Source: Falseniella ignava CCUG 37419
GTDB lineage: Bacteria; Bacillota; Bacilli; Lactobacillales; Aerococcaceae
Direction of reading: 5' to 3'
Length of the DNA stretch: 64,000 bases
NCBI RefSeq assembly: GCF_000301055.1
Contig: NZ_JH932301.1
Coordinates: 661,979 to 725,978, forward strand
The first letter of the stretch is position 1. Each line of letters begins with the position of its first letter. The notes under the pieces are model-generated. The model saw only the letters and a list, made by a program, of their open reading frames with translations, ran no database searches and was not told where the DNA came from. Made by a program: the position numbers and the translations under genes. This document shows positions 28,314-37,867 of this stretch, piece after piece.

Positions 28314-29468
28314 TTGTCAAATCAAGTTAAAGAGACGATCAAAGAAGTCTTCAATGACTTGGCTAATGCGCTTGAAACAGGCGAATTAGGCGAGAAAATT
28401 AAGATTGGTCTTACTATTAATGGTAGTGAGCTTGGTTACGATGTAATGAAGCGAGCTGCTTATACAGTGAAAGATAAAGGACTATTTGATGTAGTCACAA
28501 TTGGTACAGCACAAGACTGGACTGCTGATTTTGAACATTATGAAGCGACTACTGAAGAAGAAGTAGAAGCTAAGCTAGATGAGTTATTAGCAGATCAAAC
28601 CATTCAAGGTAGTGTAACATTACACCACCCATTCCCAGTAGGCGTAGCAACCGTTGGACGAATTGTGACACCTGCTTTAGGTAAGCCGATGTATATCGCG
28701 ACAACCACTGGTACGACAGCAACTGTACGTACCGAAGCAATGGTGCTTAACACAATTAACGGTATTGTTGCAGCTAAAGCTGCTGGCGTTGAAAACCCAA
28801 CGGTGGGTATTTTAAATGTCGATGGCGCAAATACGGTTGAGCGTGCATTACGTAAATTAAACGAAAATGGTTACCCAATTAACTTTGGTGAATCTCAACG
28901 TAGCGATGGTGGTACCGTTCTTCGTGGTAATGACGTATTAATGGGTTCTGTTGATGTATTAGTCACAGACTCATTAACAGGTAATATCTTGATGAAATTA
29001 TTCGGTGCTTATACTTCAGGTGGAAACTATGAAGTAAGTGGATCTGGTTATGGTCCTGGTATTGGTGATGGATTTAAAGAAAACATCTGTATCGTATCAC
29101 GTGCGTCTGGAGCTCCTGTAATTGCGGGTGCTTTAGAGTACGCTTATGAAGTGGCTAAGGGTGGCTTAGCAGACGTAAGTAAACGTGAATATGACCTAGC
29201 TAAACATGCTGGCTTGAATGAAATTCGTGAATCACTTCAACCAAAAGCTCCAGCAGCCGAAGAAGAAGTGAAAATGCCTGAGAAAGAGATTGTCACAGCA
29301 CAAATCAATGGTATTGATGTTCTTGACCTAGAAGAAGCAGTTAAAGCGCTTTGGAAAGAAGGCATCTATGCTGAAAGTGGTATGGGATGTGCAGGACCAA
29401 TCGTTCTAGTTAGCGATGCTAACCTAGATAAATCGACAGACATTGTTAAAGAAAAAGGATTTCTGTAG
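28314..29468 (+). CDS. grdD: Glycine reductase component C alpha subunit GrdD
   Basis: The 384-residue subunit that releases acetyl phosphate; it resembles PlsX/phosphotransacetylase folds. It starts at TTG behind ataggaggagattt, an unusual but well-supported start since no ATG is near. The C-terminal YAESGMGCAGPIVLVS contains the Cys proposed in the family to carry the acetyl thioester. Acetyl phosphate would yield ATP via acetate kinase, not encoded here. It ends 12 bp before a terminator. Confidence 0.94.
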   Translation: MSNQVKETIKEVFNDLANALETGELGEKIKIGLTINGSELGYDVMKRAAYTVKDKGLFDVVTIGTAQDWTADFEHYEATTEEEVEAKLDELLADQTIQGSVTLHHPFPVGVATVGRIVTPALGKPMYIATTTGTTATVRTEAMVLNTINGIVAAKAAGVENPTVGILNVDGANTVERALRKLNENGYPINFGESQRSDGGTVLRGNDVLMGSVDVLVTDSLTGNILMKLFGAYTSGGNYEVSGSGYGPGIGDGFKENICIVSRASGAPVIAGALEYAYEVAKGGLADVSKREYDLAKHAGLNEIRESLQPKAPAAEEEVKMPEKEIVTAQINGIDVLDLEEAVKALWKEGIYAESGMGCAGPIVLVSDANLDKSTDIVKEKGFL

Positions 29469-29479
29469 TTAGATTCCTA

Positions 29480-29512
29480 GGGCAAGTGTGATAGAAGCAC
29501 TTGCCTTTTTTA
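29480..29512 (+). terminator. Terminator after grdD
   Basis: GGCAAGTG-tgatagaag-CACTTGCC followed by seven T. Confidence 0.87.
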
Positions 29513-29538
29513 TATTCTAAAAATGAAGGAGGGTTTTG

Positions 29539-30684
29539 ATGATTTATTTAGATAATGCAGCAACCACCTTACGTAAACCACAAGTTGTCATCGATGCAGT
29601 AGTACATGCCTTAAGTACCTTAGGAAATGCGGGACGTGGAGCAACGGAAGAGTCGTTGAATTCTGCCAGAATGATTTACGAAGCACGTCATCAAATTAAT
29701 CGGTTAATCAACGGAGTTTCGCCTCAGCACGTTGCATTTACATCGAATATTACGGAATCATTAAATATTGCGATTCAAGGTCTGTTCCTGCCAGGCGATC
29801 ATGTTATTACTACGATGATGGAGCATAATTCTGTCTTACGTCCGCTTTATGCTCTTGAAGAACAGGGACTAGAATTAACTATTATCCCTGCTAATAAAAG
29901 TGGAAATATTGATCCGAAAGCCATCGAAGCGCAGTTGCAACCTAATACCAAGGGGATTGTCGTAACACATGCTTCAAACTTAACGGGTAATATCAATTCC
30001 TTAAATGAGATTGGTAAAATAGCACAAGCTCATGACCTATTATTGATTGTAGATGCGGCACAAACATTGGGCGCCTATCCCGTTGATGTTCAAGCGATGC
30101 AATGTGATGTTCTATGTTTTACTGGACATAAATCACTGCTTGGGCCTCAAGGGACTGGGGGGCTTTATGTTCGCCCCGGCTTAGAGATTAGACCACTTAA
30201 AAGCGGTGGTACAGGCGTTGAGACATATAATAAGCGACAACCTCAGCAAATGCCAACTCACTTAGAAGCTGGTACGATGAATGGTCATGGTATTGCGGGG
30301 CTATTAGCTGGAGTTAAATACGTGCAAGATTATGGCGTTGAAAAGATACATCAAGAGGAAATGCAATTATGGCAACAAATGTATCAAGGCATCAAAGATA
30401 TTGATAATGTGAGCATTTACGGAGATGTCACAACGACCGAACGCTGCCCAGTATTGGCATTAAATATTGGTGATTTAGATTCATCAGAAGTAGCGGATAT
30501 CTTATTAGAAGATTATGACATCGAGGTTCGCTCAGGCGGACATTGTGCACCGCTAATGCATGAAGCGTTAGGGACTGTTGAACAAGGAGCCGTGAGATTT
30601 AGTTTTGGTCACTTTACCACGCCCGAAGAAGTAACGATTGCTATTCGAGCAGTTCAAGAGATTGCTCAGCAAGTAGCGCAATAG
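29539..30684 (+). CDS. Class V aminotransferase, cysteine desulfurase / selenocysteine lyase-like
   Basis: A 381-residue PLP enzyme of the NifS/SufS type: MIYLDNAATT start, THASNLTGN, the PLP-lysine motif CFTGHKSLLGPQGTGG (Lys about 202) and RSGGHCAPLMHEALG with the active-site Cys. It resembles the desulfurase subfamily found beside selD in other Firmicutes, which may supply selenide to SelD; that role is inferred. The ATG with ggagggttttg upstream is preferred to a TTG one codon earlier. It lies between grdD and the ABC transporter, each with its own signals. Confidence 0.88.
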   Translation: MIYLDNAATTLRKPQVVIDAVVHALSTLGNAGRGATEESLNSARMIYEARHQINRLINGVSPQHVAFTSNITESLNIAIQGLFLPGDHVITTMMEHNSVLRPLYALEEQGLELTIIPANKSGNIDPKAIEAQLQPNTKGIVVTHASNLTGNINSLNEIGKIAQAHDLLLIVDAAQTLGAYPVDVQAMQCDVLCFTGHKSLLGPQGTGGLYVRPGLEIRPLKSGGTGVETYNKRQPQQMPTHLEAGTMNGHGIAGLLAGVKYVQDYGVEKIHQEEMQLWQQMYQGIKDIDNVSIYGDVTTTERCPVLALNIGDLDSSEVADILLEDYDIEVRSGGHCAPLMHEALGTVEQGAVRFSFGHFTTPEEVTIAIRAVQEIAQQVAQ

Positions 30685-30714
30685 TTGGTCAAATTTACTT
30701 TATTGTGTTATAAT
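30685..30714 (+). promoter_or_regulatory. Promoter of the solute-binding protein gene
   Basis: TTGGTC, an 18-bp spacer and TATAAT immediately after the desulfurase stop, so the ABC genes are not merely an extension of it. Confidence 0.6.
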
Positions 30715-30742
30715 TCACATATCAATTAGAAAGGATGATTCG

Positions 30743-31783
30743 ATGAAATTTATTCGAAAAATTGCCGTCGCTTTAGTTGCATTTACAATGTTAATGGGAT
30801 CACTTATTCCATTCACTTCAGTGAAAGCAGAAGAAAAAGAGTTTGAAGGTCGCACATTGAATGTTGTTGCAACAAGTGAGGCTTATAAACCACTTTTTGA
30901 CTTGTTTACAGAAAAAACAGGTGCGGAAGTTGAATTCTTATCAATGTCCAGTGGCGAAGTTTTAGCTCGAATTGAAGCAGAAGGAAAATCAATGGCCGAT
31001 GTATGGTTTGGTGGTGGACTTGATGCATTCCAATCCGCTAAAGAAAAAGGATACCTTGAAAAGCACGAACTTGAAAATCCAGACGTAGTAGATTCTCGTT
31101 TCTACGACGAAGATGGTTTTTGGTTTGCGAAAGGTTTAACGGTTGTAGGATTTTTAATTAATAATGACAATATTGAAGAGTTAGGATTAGATGTTCCTAC
31201 TTCATGGGCTGATTTAGCGGATCCACAATATAAAGATGAAGTCATTATGAGTGATCCATCCGTATCTGGAACAAACTATGCAGCTGTTAAAGGCTTATTA
31301 GACCTATTCGGTGAAGAAGAAGGTTGGGCATATCTTGAAAAATTAAATGAAAATATACCATTCTATGGTAAACGTGGTAAAGACCCAGAAGAGAAAACAT
31401 TACAAGGTGAATTTACGATTGGTATTATTCCAGCAGATAAAAAATCATTTGATTTAGCTGAAGATAATAACTTAACAGTTGTTTACCCTGAAGATGGTAT
31501 TCCATGGGTACCAGAAGGAGTAGCGATGTTTGCTAACTCTGAAAACACTGATGTTGCACATGCATTTATCGACTTTATGTTAACGGAAGAAGCACAAAAA
31601 ATTATTGCTGAAGTTGACGGTAAAGATAGTGCACAATTGATTGTAGAAGGTGTTGAAGGTTTTGATTTAGGTCTTCCAGTTGATAAATTAGTTGAACAAG
31701 ATTTATTAACATTTGGTTCTTCACGTGAGTCAATTCTTTCTCGCTTCACAGAGATTGCTGGATCTAAATTAGACGAACAATAA
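30743..31783 (+). CDS. ABC transporter solute-binding protein, AfuA/FbpA-like
   Basis: A 346-residue secreted protein with a signal peptide (about 1-29, ending SVKA) and a type 2 periplasmic-binding fold: TLNVVATSEAYKPLFDLFTEK, ADVWFGGGLDAF, SDPSVSGTNYAAVKGLL and AFIDFMLTEEAQKI. Closest families bind ferric iron, phosphonates or sugar phosphates; the ligand is not evident. Unusually, there is no lipobox Cys after the signal peptide and no other anchor. A strong long-loop terminator separates it from the permease, so it is probably made in excess. Confidence 0.88.
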   Translation: MKFIRKIAVALVAFTMLMGSLIPFTSVKAEEKEFEGRTLNVVATSEAYKPLFDLFTEKTGAEVEFLSMSSGEVLARIEAEGKSMADVWFGGGLDAFQSAKEKGYLEKHELENPDVVDSRFYDEDGFWFAKGLTVVGFLINNDNIEELGLDVPTSWADLADPQYKDEVIMSDPSVSGTNYAAVKGLLDLFGEEEGWAYLEKLNENIPFYGKRGKDPEEKTLQGEFTIGIIPADKKSFDLAEDNNLTVVYPEDGIPWVPEGVAMFANSENTDVAHAFIDFMLTEEAQKIIAEVDGKDSAQLIVEGVEGFDLGLPVDKLVEQDLLTFGSSRESILSRFTEIAGSKLDEQ

Positions 31784-31822
31784 GATTGATTTATAGCCAA
31801 TACAATAAAGCTTGAATCATTT

Positions 31823-31903
31823 AACCGAACTTTCCAAAGTTTGTATTATCATAAGTCATTATGGTAAATTTTAAGCAAGCTGTTTGGGGAGTTCGGTTTT
31901 TTA
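31823..31903 (+). terminator. Attenuating terminator between binding protein and permease
   Basis: AACCGAACTTTCCAAA (31823-31838) pairs over 16 bp, two of them G-U, with TTTGGGGAGTTCGGTT (31883-31898), then a T-run. The loop is about 44 bases. Placement suits partial termination within the operon. Confidence 0.75.
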
Positions 31904-31955
31904 TCAGGTCTAGAGCAAGCGATTTTATTATTAGCAGGAAGGAAGAGATCATTCG

Positions 31956-33578
31956 ATGCATCGAGCTCAAAAAACGAGTCGTTTCAATCAATGGCTTGAT
32001 CGTTTTATTTTATTGATGTTAGTTTCACTCGTACTTATTTTTATATTATATCCATTTATTCAAGTTATTATTCGGAGTTTTTATTCTGATCAGGTTTTTG
32101 ATTTTACGTATTATCGACATCTTTTTGAGAATCCAACGTTGATTACCAACTCCTTAAAGCTTGCTTGCATCACGACCATCCTATCGCTTATTTCGAGTCT
32201 GGCGGTTGCACTCTATTACTATTTATCGCCTGAAAGTATCCGAAGAGTGGTCAGTATCATTTTAGGGGTTACGATGATTAGTCCGCCATTTGTCACGGCG
32301 TTAAGTTATATTACGTTATTTGGTCGTCGCGGTTGGATTACTTATGGAATATTCAAGTTGCGACTGATGCCTTATGGTATGTGGGGGGTCGCGTTGATGC
32401 AAATGCTTGGTTTTTTATCGATGAATAGTTTGATTTTGATTAGTTCGTTAAATCAATTTGACGAAGATATCATCAAAAGTGCACGTTCCTTACATGCATC
32501 GACAACTCGGACGATAATCGATATTATTCTGCCCAATATAAAACCAGCCGTGATGGTTGCGACATTTCTGACTTTTATTCGGACGTTAGCAGATTTTGGT
32601 ACGCCAACCATTATCGGAGGTAATTTTACGACGTTGGCAACAGAAGGTTACCTCTCAGTTATTGCGCAAGGGAATTTTCAAAAGGCAGCTACGATAAACG
32701 TATTAATCTTAATTCCTGCGATTGTTATTTTCTTAATATATAATCGACAGCTGATGGGAAGTGTATCATCTAGTCAAAAAGTAGATCAATCCAATGGTAA
32801 TTTACCGCGAAAAGGATGGCTATTTCAGATCTTGAGGTTCGTTGCTATTTTTATGCTAGTTTGGATTTCGCTTCAATATTTAACCATTTTACTTTCAGCA
32901 TTTACAAAAATGCAACAAGGACAGCGCATCCTCACGTTGATTAATTTTAAAGAAGCGATGCCTTATATCGATTCCACGATTTGGCGTAGTGTTCGATTTA
33001 GTCTGATTGCAGCTTTCTTCGGTAGTATCTTTGGCTTACTGATTGGGTATTACGGTGTGATTCGAGAAGTTAAGATTATGAAATGGATTGATTTTATTGC
33101 GACATTACCTTATGTAATTCCGGGAACCTTTTTTGGGCTAGGTTATATTTTAGCGTTTAATCATCAGCCACTTTATTTAATCGGTACAGCAACGATCATT
33201 GTGACGAATGTATTGTTTAAGCAGTTGCCTTTCTCGAGTCAGATGGGGAAATCAACGATGCAAGCAATCGATCGTAATACGTTGCGAAGTATTCAGGACT
33301 TAGGAGGAGAGTTTAGTGATGTCATTCGCGATGGTATTTTGCCATTATCGATTCGTGGACTGATTTTATCATTTATGAATGCTTTTATTAGTACAATGAC
33401 TACCTTAGGTTCAATTATATTCTTAATGTATCCACGTCACAAAGTATTAACCATTGTCATGTTTGATGTGATTGCGCGAGGTCGATATGATATTGGATCG
33501 GTCATCGCTTTCTATATTATGATTATTTGTATTTTAGTTTATTTAAGTATCAATCGATTAGCAAAGTGGGTGAAGTAA
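31956..33578 (+). CDS. ABC transporter permease, FbpB/AfuB-like (two fused halves)
   Basis: A 540-residue membrane protein with about twelve hydrophobic segments arranged as two similar permease halves (about 20-265 and 285-540). Each carries an EAA-like loop, seen as SARSLHASTTRTIIDIILP and, in the second half, SIQDLGGEFSDVIRDGILP. This duplicated layout is that of ferric-iron type permeases. The ATPase ORF starts immediately after its stop. Substrate is not evident. Confidence 0.88.
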   Translation: MHRAQKTSRFNQWLDRFILLMLVSLVLIFILYPFIQVIIRSFYSDQVFDFTYYRHLFENPTLITNSLKLACITTILSLISSLAVALYYYLSPESIRRVVSIILGVTMISPPFVTALSYITLFGRRGWITYGIFKLRLMPYGMWGVALMQMLGFLSMNSLILISSLNQFDEDIIKSARSLHASTTRTIIDIILPNIKPAVMVATFLTFIRTLADFGTPTIIGGNFTTLATEGYLSVIAQGNFQKAATINVLILIPAIVIFLIYNRQLMGSVSSSQKVDQSNGNLPRKGWLFQILRFVAIFMLVWISLQYLTILLSAFTKMQQGQRILTLINFKEAMPYIDSTIWRSVRFSLIAAFFGSIFGLLIGYYGVIREVKIMKWIDFIATLPYVIPGTFFGLGYILAFNHQPLYLIGTATIIVTNVLFKQLPFSSQMGKSTMQAIDRNTLRSIQDLGGEFSDVIRDGILPLSIRGLILSFMNAFISTMTTLGSIIFLMYPRHKVLTIVMFDVIARGRYDIGSVIAFYIMIICILVYLSINRLAKWVK

Positions 33579-34514
33579 ATGTTTCTAGAGGTTAATCAGC
33601 TTAATAAATTTTACGGCTCGAATCAAGTTTTGCATGATATTCACTTTGGCGTAGAAGAAGGGAAACTATTGTGTTTACTCGGACCTTCAGGATGTGGTAA
33701 GACTACGATTCTAAATGCAATTGGTGGTTTTTTGACAGATTATACGGGGGATATTATTATCGATGGGCAAAATATTTCATCACTGCCACCAGAGTCACGC
33801 CCTGTATCAACGGTCTTCCAGTCATATGGCTTGTTCCCGCATTTAACGGTCTTAAATAATGTTGCATATGGGTTAAAATTTCAAGGTTATTCGAAAGAAG
33901 AACGAATACAAAAAGCAGAAGCAATGCTTGAAATTGTGGGATTGTATAATCACCGACATAAACATATTCACCAATTATCAGGGGGGCAACAACAACGTGT
34001 TGCTTTGGCCCGTAGTTTAGTGGTCGAACCTAAGGTATTGTTACTGGATGAACCTTTAAGTAATTTGGATGCAAAAATGCGTTCGAATTTGAGATTGGAG
34101 ATCAAATCGATTCAACAACGGTTGAACATTACAACCATTTTAGTGACCCATGATCAACAAGAAGCCTTCGAAATGGCAGATCAAATTGTACTGCTTAATC
34201 AAGGAAGAATCGTTCAAACAGGAGACCCACGGGAAATATACGATCAACCGGCAAATGATTTTGTCGCTAATTTTGTCGGGGAAATGAATAAAATTGATCA
34301 CCATTTTATTCGGCCAGAAAGATTAGAAATTACTGATCAAGGCGTTCCGATGACGATTGATCAAATCATTTTTCAAGGTGAAACCCTGAAAATCTATGCA
34401 TCGAATCAAACTTATCAGAATGTAGAGATCACAGTTTTGAATCAAAAGATGTATCAAGTAGGACAAAAAATTTATGTTCAAGGATTCGAGGAATTAATCG
34501 AGATAAAATCTTAG
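33579..34514 (+). CDS. ABC transporter ATPase, FbpC/PotA-like
   Basis: A 311-residue ATPase: Walker A GPSGCGKTTIL (about 37-47), signature LSGGQQQRVALARSLV, Walker B LLLDEPLSNLDAKM, H-loop VTHDQQEAFEMAD. The C-terminal extension (about 235-311) looks like a short TOBE-type regulatory domain (FIRPERLEI). Its ATG follows the permease stop directly. Completes the binding protein/permease/ATPase set. Confidence 0.9.
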   Translation: MFLEVNQLNKFYGSNQVLHDIHFGVEEGKLLCLLGPSGCGKTTILNAIGGFLTDYTGDIIIDGQNISSLPPESRPVSTVFQSYGLFPHLTVLNNVAYGLKFQGYSKEERIQKAEAMLEIVGLYNHRHKHIHQLSGGQQQRVALARSLVVEPKVLLLDEPLSNLDAKMRSNLRLEIKSIQQRLNITTILVTHDQQEAFEMADQIVLLNQGRIVQTGDPREIYDQPANDFVANFVGEMNKIDHHFIRPERLEITDQGVPMTIDQIIFQGETLKIYASNQTYQNVEITVLNQKMYQVGQKIYVQGFEELIEIKS

Positions 34515-34523
34515 GAGGTTATA

Positions 34524-35744
34524 ATGAAAGTATTACATGTTTTAGCGCAATTACCTGTACGCACAGGCAGTGGTGTTTACTACACGAATCTAATCGATGG
34601 TTTAAGTCATGATACTGATTTGATTCAAGGAGCAATCTATGGGATTCAATCTCCTTACCAGGTTGATTTGAATGTTGCTTATGAAAATCCGGTTGTGTTT
34701 AAAACTGAAACACTCCCTTTTCCAATTGCAGGGATGTCTGATGAGATGCCTTACGAGAATACAGTTTATAGTCAAATGACCGATGCGATGGTCGAACAAT
34801 GGCAACAAGCATTTCTAGAACGATTGAATCATGCTAAAGAACATTTTCAACCAGATATTATCATTGCGCACCACTTGTGGTATTTGACTTCAATGATTGT
34901 CGAACTTTTCCCTAATATTCCGATAGTCGGTGTTTGCCACGTAACAGATATTCGTCAAACTTTGCAACATCCGATATTGGCTGAACGCTATGTGAAACAT
35001 CTTGACCAATTAGCGTTAGTATTTGCGCTCTCTGATAAAGATAAAGCTCAAATTCATCAACTTTACCAAGTCCCCGAAGAGAAAATTTTTGTTTCTGCCG
35101 CTGGGTTTAATCAGCAATTATTCAATACCGAAGGCGTTCTTCGCTCTCATGATTCAATTGAAGTTGTCTATGCGGGTAAAATTGCTCATGCAAAAGGAGT
35201 CTATCAATTAGCGCAAGCTTATCCAGCATTGAAACAACGCTATCCGATGTTGAAGTTTTCTATAATCGGTAGTATCGATGACAAAAATCGAGATCTATTG
35301 TACAATTATGCCGAACATTTGGATGACTTTAATATCTTTGATGTGAAAAGCCAAGCGCATTTAGCAGAATATATGAAGCAAGCAGATATTTTTGTCTTAC
35401 CAAGTTATTATGAAGGAATGGGATTGATTGCTATTGAAGCACTGGCCTGTCAGATGCGCGTTGTTGTGACGGAAATAGAAGGATTGATGGAATTATTAGG
35501 CCCTACAGTTAATCAATCGGATGTAATTGAATACGTAGGCTTACCTAGACTTAAAAATCAAGACGAACCTTATGAAGAAGATATTCCAGCTTATGTTGAA
35601 CGTTTAGAAGCAGCGATTGCAAAACAAATTGACCGAACGCTCGAAGGGATACCATTTGATGATCGGATTTATCAACGTATTATAAGACATTCATGGGGAG
35701 AAGTTACTAAGCAACAGTTACAGCGCATTAAACAGTTAGTATAA
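34524..35744 (+). CDS. GT4-like glycosyltransferase
   Basis: A 406-residue GT-B-fold enzyme. The N-terminal half holds the acceptor-side domain (MKVLHVLAQLPVRTGSGVYYTNL; IIAHHLWYLTSMIV), and the C-terminal half the GT4 donor-binding elements VYAGKIAHAKGVYQLAQAYP and LPSYYEGMGLIAIEAL, with the EX7E-type glutamates. It starts 9 bp after the ABC ATPase with taggagg, so it is probably cotranscribed, but why is unclear. Acceptor and donor are unknown. Confidence 0.82.
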   Translation: MKVLHVLAQLPVRTGSGVYYTNLIDGLSHDTDLIQGAIYGIQSPYQVDLNVAYENPVVFKTETLPFPIAGMSDEMPYENTVYSQMTDAMVEQWQQAFLERLNHAKEHFQPDIIIAHHLWYLTSMIVELFPNIPIVGVCHVTDIRQTLQHPILAERYVKHLDQLALVFALSDKDKAQIHQLYQVPEEKIFVSAAGFNQQLFNTEGVLRSHDSIEVVYAGKIAHAKGVYQLAQAYPALKQRYPMLKFSIIGSIDDKNRDLLYNYAEHLDDFNIFDVKSQAHLAEYMKQADIFVLPSYYEGMGLIAIEALACQMRVVVTEIEGLMELLGPTVNQSDVIEYVGLPRLKNQDEPYEEDIPAYVERLEAAIAKQIDRTLEGIPFDDRIYQRIIRHSWGEVTKQQLQRIKQLV

Positions 35745-35770
35745 CCTCATTTTGAGAAGGGAAAATCGAT

Positions 35771-37702
35771 ATGAGTGATACAAAATATTATCAATTGCTG
35801 AAAGAAAAATTCAAGACAAAAGAAAATGTTCTAACTGAAATTATCAGTCTTGAAGCCATTATGGAATTGCCTAAAGGAACAGAACACTTTGTTAGTGATT
35901 TACATGGGGAGTTTCTGGCGTTTAATCATGTAATGCGCAACGGATCGGGGAGTATTAAAGAAAAAGTCAAAGGGGCTTTTGAAGCAGAGCCAACCGCGCA
36001 AGTAGATATTGATGATTTAGCAGTATTAATTTATTATCCAACAGATAAGCTTCATCTCGAACAAGAACGTCTAAGTGAAGAGGCATTGAAAGATTGGTAT
36101 CGACAAAGTATTGAACATTTATTAAAAGTGGTCAAATATGCCAGTATAAAGTATACCCGAAAAAAAGTACGGAAAACATTCCCTAAACAGTATCGCTATA
36201 TTATGGATGAATTGCTCTATGAGCTCAATCCGATACCCAATAAACAAGCTTATTATGAATCGATACTTCAAAATATTGTCGAACGTAATCAAGCGCCACA
36301 ATTAATTCGACATCTTGCGATTGTGATCCAGCAACTTACCGTAGACCATTTGCATGTCGTAGGTGATATTTATGATCGCGGGCCAGCTCCAGATCAAATA
36401 ATGGACCGATTAATGGAAGTTCCGTCCATCGATATTCAATGGGGAAATCATGATATGATTTGGTTAGGAATTCTAGCAGGAAGCTATCTCTGCATGATAA
36501 GTGTTCTTAGAATTAGTGCGCGTTATGGCAACTTAAGTGTGTTAGAAGAAAGATATGGCATTAATTTAAGACCTCTCTTTGAGTATGCAACGCGTTATTA
36601 TACACCTAAGGCTGCATTTATTCCAAAGCAAGATGAAGGGCCTTCGTTAAGTCAAGCTGAGCTGGATGACTATAATTGCGTTCAGCAAGCGACGATGATT
36701 CTTCAAGCAAAACTTGAAACTCAACTCTATCGACGTCGTCCAGAATTTAAAATGGATGCACGTGATATGCTATCAAAAATTGATTTCGCACAGCAAACAA
36801 TTAATTTGGCAGGAGAGACTTATACGCTCAAAGATTTCTCTGCGCCAACACTCGATCCATCGAATCCAAGTTTGTTAACAGATGAAGAACAAAAATTATT
36901 GGAACGATTACTCCATGCATTTCGAATTAGTGAACGGTTTGAACGGCATATGCGCTTTATGCTGGATATTGGCTCTCTCTATTTGATATACAATGGTAAC
37001 TTGTTAATTCATGGATGCTTGCCGTTGGAAGAGGATGGCCATTTTCAAACCATCGAACTTCAAGGGAAAGCCTTACAAGGGCGGTCTCTTTATGACTTTT
37101 TCGAGCGTCAAGTCTATCAAAGTTTTCAATCCCCTACGATATCGGATAATTTTGCGACTGATTGTTTATGGTATTTGTGGTGTGGTCCTGCTTCACCGCT
37201 CTTTGGGAAGCACGCCATGAAAACTTTTGAACGCTATTATATTGATGCGCCGGAGACACATCGAGAAATTAAAAATCCTTATTATGCTTTGCGTGAGCAA
37301 GAAGCTGTTTGCGTCAATATATTGGAAGAGTTTGACTTAGCAACATCAGGTCACATTATTAACGGACACACACCCATTCGAGAAAAGGATGGTGAGAACC
37401 CAGTGAAAGGAAATGGTCGATTAATTTGTATCGATGGAGGCTATTCTAAGCCATATCACCGAACAACAGGAATCGCAGGTTATACGTTACTCTCCAACAG
37501 TTGGGGTATGCAGCTTGTTGCCCACCAGTCCTTTGTTTCTCCTAAAGAAGCGGTTGAACGTAAGCAAGACGTAATTTCATTAAAACGACTCGTTGAGCGC
37601 GTGCCAAAACGCACGTTAGTAAAAGATACAACCATCGGAAGTCAACTTAAGTTACAAATTGAAGATTTAAATTATCTCTATCAACATTATGAAAAGATTT
37701 AA
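35771..37702 (+). CDS. fbp: Fructose-1,6-bisphosphatase class III
   Basis: The Firmicutes-specific gluconeogenic phosphatase. The 643-residue protein has metallophosphatase motifs: SDLHGEF (about 40-46), GDIYDRG (about 198-204) and WGNHDMIWLG, and late ATSGHIINGHTP and ICIDGGYSKPYHRTTG. Length agrees with the family. It begins 26 bp after the glycosyltransferase with agaaggg. Its presence with PPDK and its regulators next door points to gluconeogenic or amino-acid-based growth. Confidence 0.95.
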   Translation: MSDTKYYQLLKEKFKTKENVLTEIISLEAIMELPKGTEHFVSDLHGEFLAFNHVMRNGSGSIKEKVKGAFEAEPTAQVDIDDLAVLIYYPTDKLHLEQERLSEEALKDWYRQSIEHLLKVVKYASIKYTRKKVRKTFPKQYRYIMDELLYELNPIPNKQAYYESILQNIVERNQAPQLIRHLAIVIQQLTVDHLHVVGDIYDRGPAPDQIMDRLMEVPSIDIQWGNHDMIWLGILAGSYLCMISVLRISARYGNLSVLEERYGINLRPLFEYATRYYTPKAAFIPKQDEGPSLSQAELDDYNCVQQATMILQAKLETQLYRRRPEFKMDARDMLSKIDFAQQTINLAGETYTLKDFSAPTLDPSNPSLLTDEEQKLLERLLHAFRISERFERHMRFMLDIGSLYLIYNGNLLIHGCLPLEEDGHFQTIELQGKALQGRSLYDFFERQVYQSFQSPTISDNFATDCLWYLWCGPASPLFGKHAMKTFERYYIDAPETHREIKNPYYALREQEAVCVNILEEFDLATSGHIINGHTPIREKDGENPVKGNGRLICIDGGYSKPYHRTTGIAGYTLLSNSWGMQLVAHQSFVSPKEAVERKQDVISLKRLVERVPKRTLVKDTTIGSQLKLQIEDLNYLYQHYEKI

Positions 37703-37712
37703 TAACACTGCA

Positions 37713-37742
37713 TTATGCGTCGCTTATGCGACGCATAATTTT
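37713..37742 (+). terminator. Terminator after fbp
   Basis: A perfect 11-bp stem TTATGCGTCGC / GCGACGCATAA with a TTAT loop and only four T downstream, so moderately strong. Confidence 0.7.
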
Positions 37743-37791
37743 ATGATGCACTATTTAGAAAAATAAGAATGAAAACACTTTTAAATAACTA

Positions 37792-37841
37792 TTTACTTTT
37801 ATTAAGATGCATTATATAATTTAAACAAACAATAATGCATC
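37792..37841 (+). promoter_or_regulatory. ppdK promoter with flanking inverted repeat
   Basis: TTTACT (37792-37797), 17 bp, TATAAT (37815-37820). GATGCATTAT (37806-37815) and ATAATGCATC (37832-37841) are a perfect 10-bp inverted repeat around the -10 and start site. A CcpN-type repressor is encoded just downstream, making this a reasonable operator, but the link is inferred. Confidence 0.55.
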
Positions 37842-37867
37842 ACATATATTTAGAATGGAGTGTTATA

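Noticed and set aside
31483-31800. Long minus-strand open frame in the binding-protein gene
   Set aside because: It is a shadow of the strongly coding plus-strand frame.
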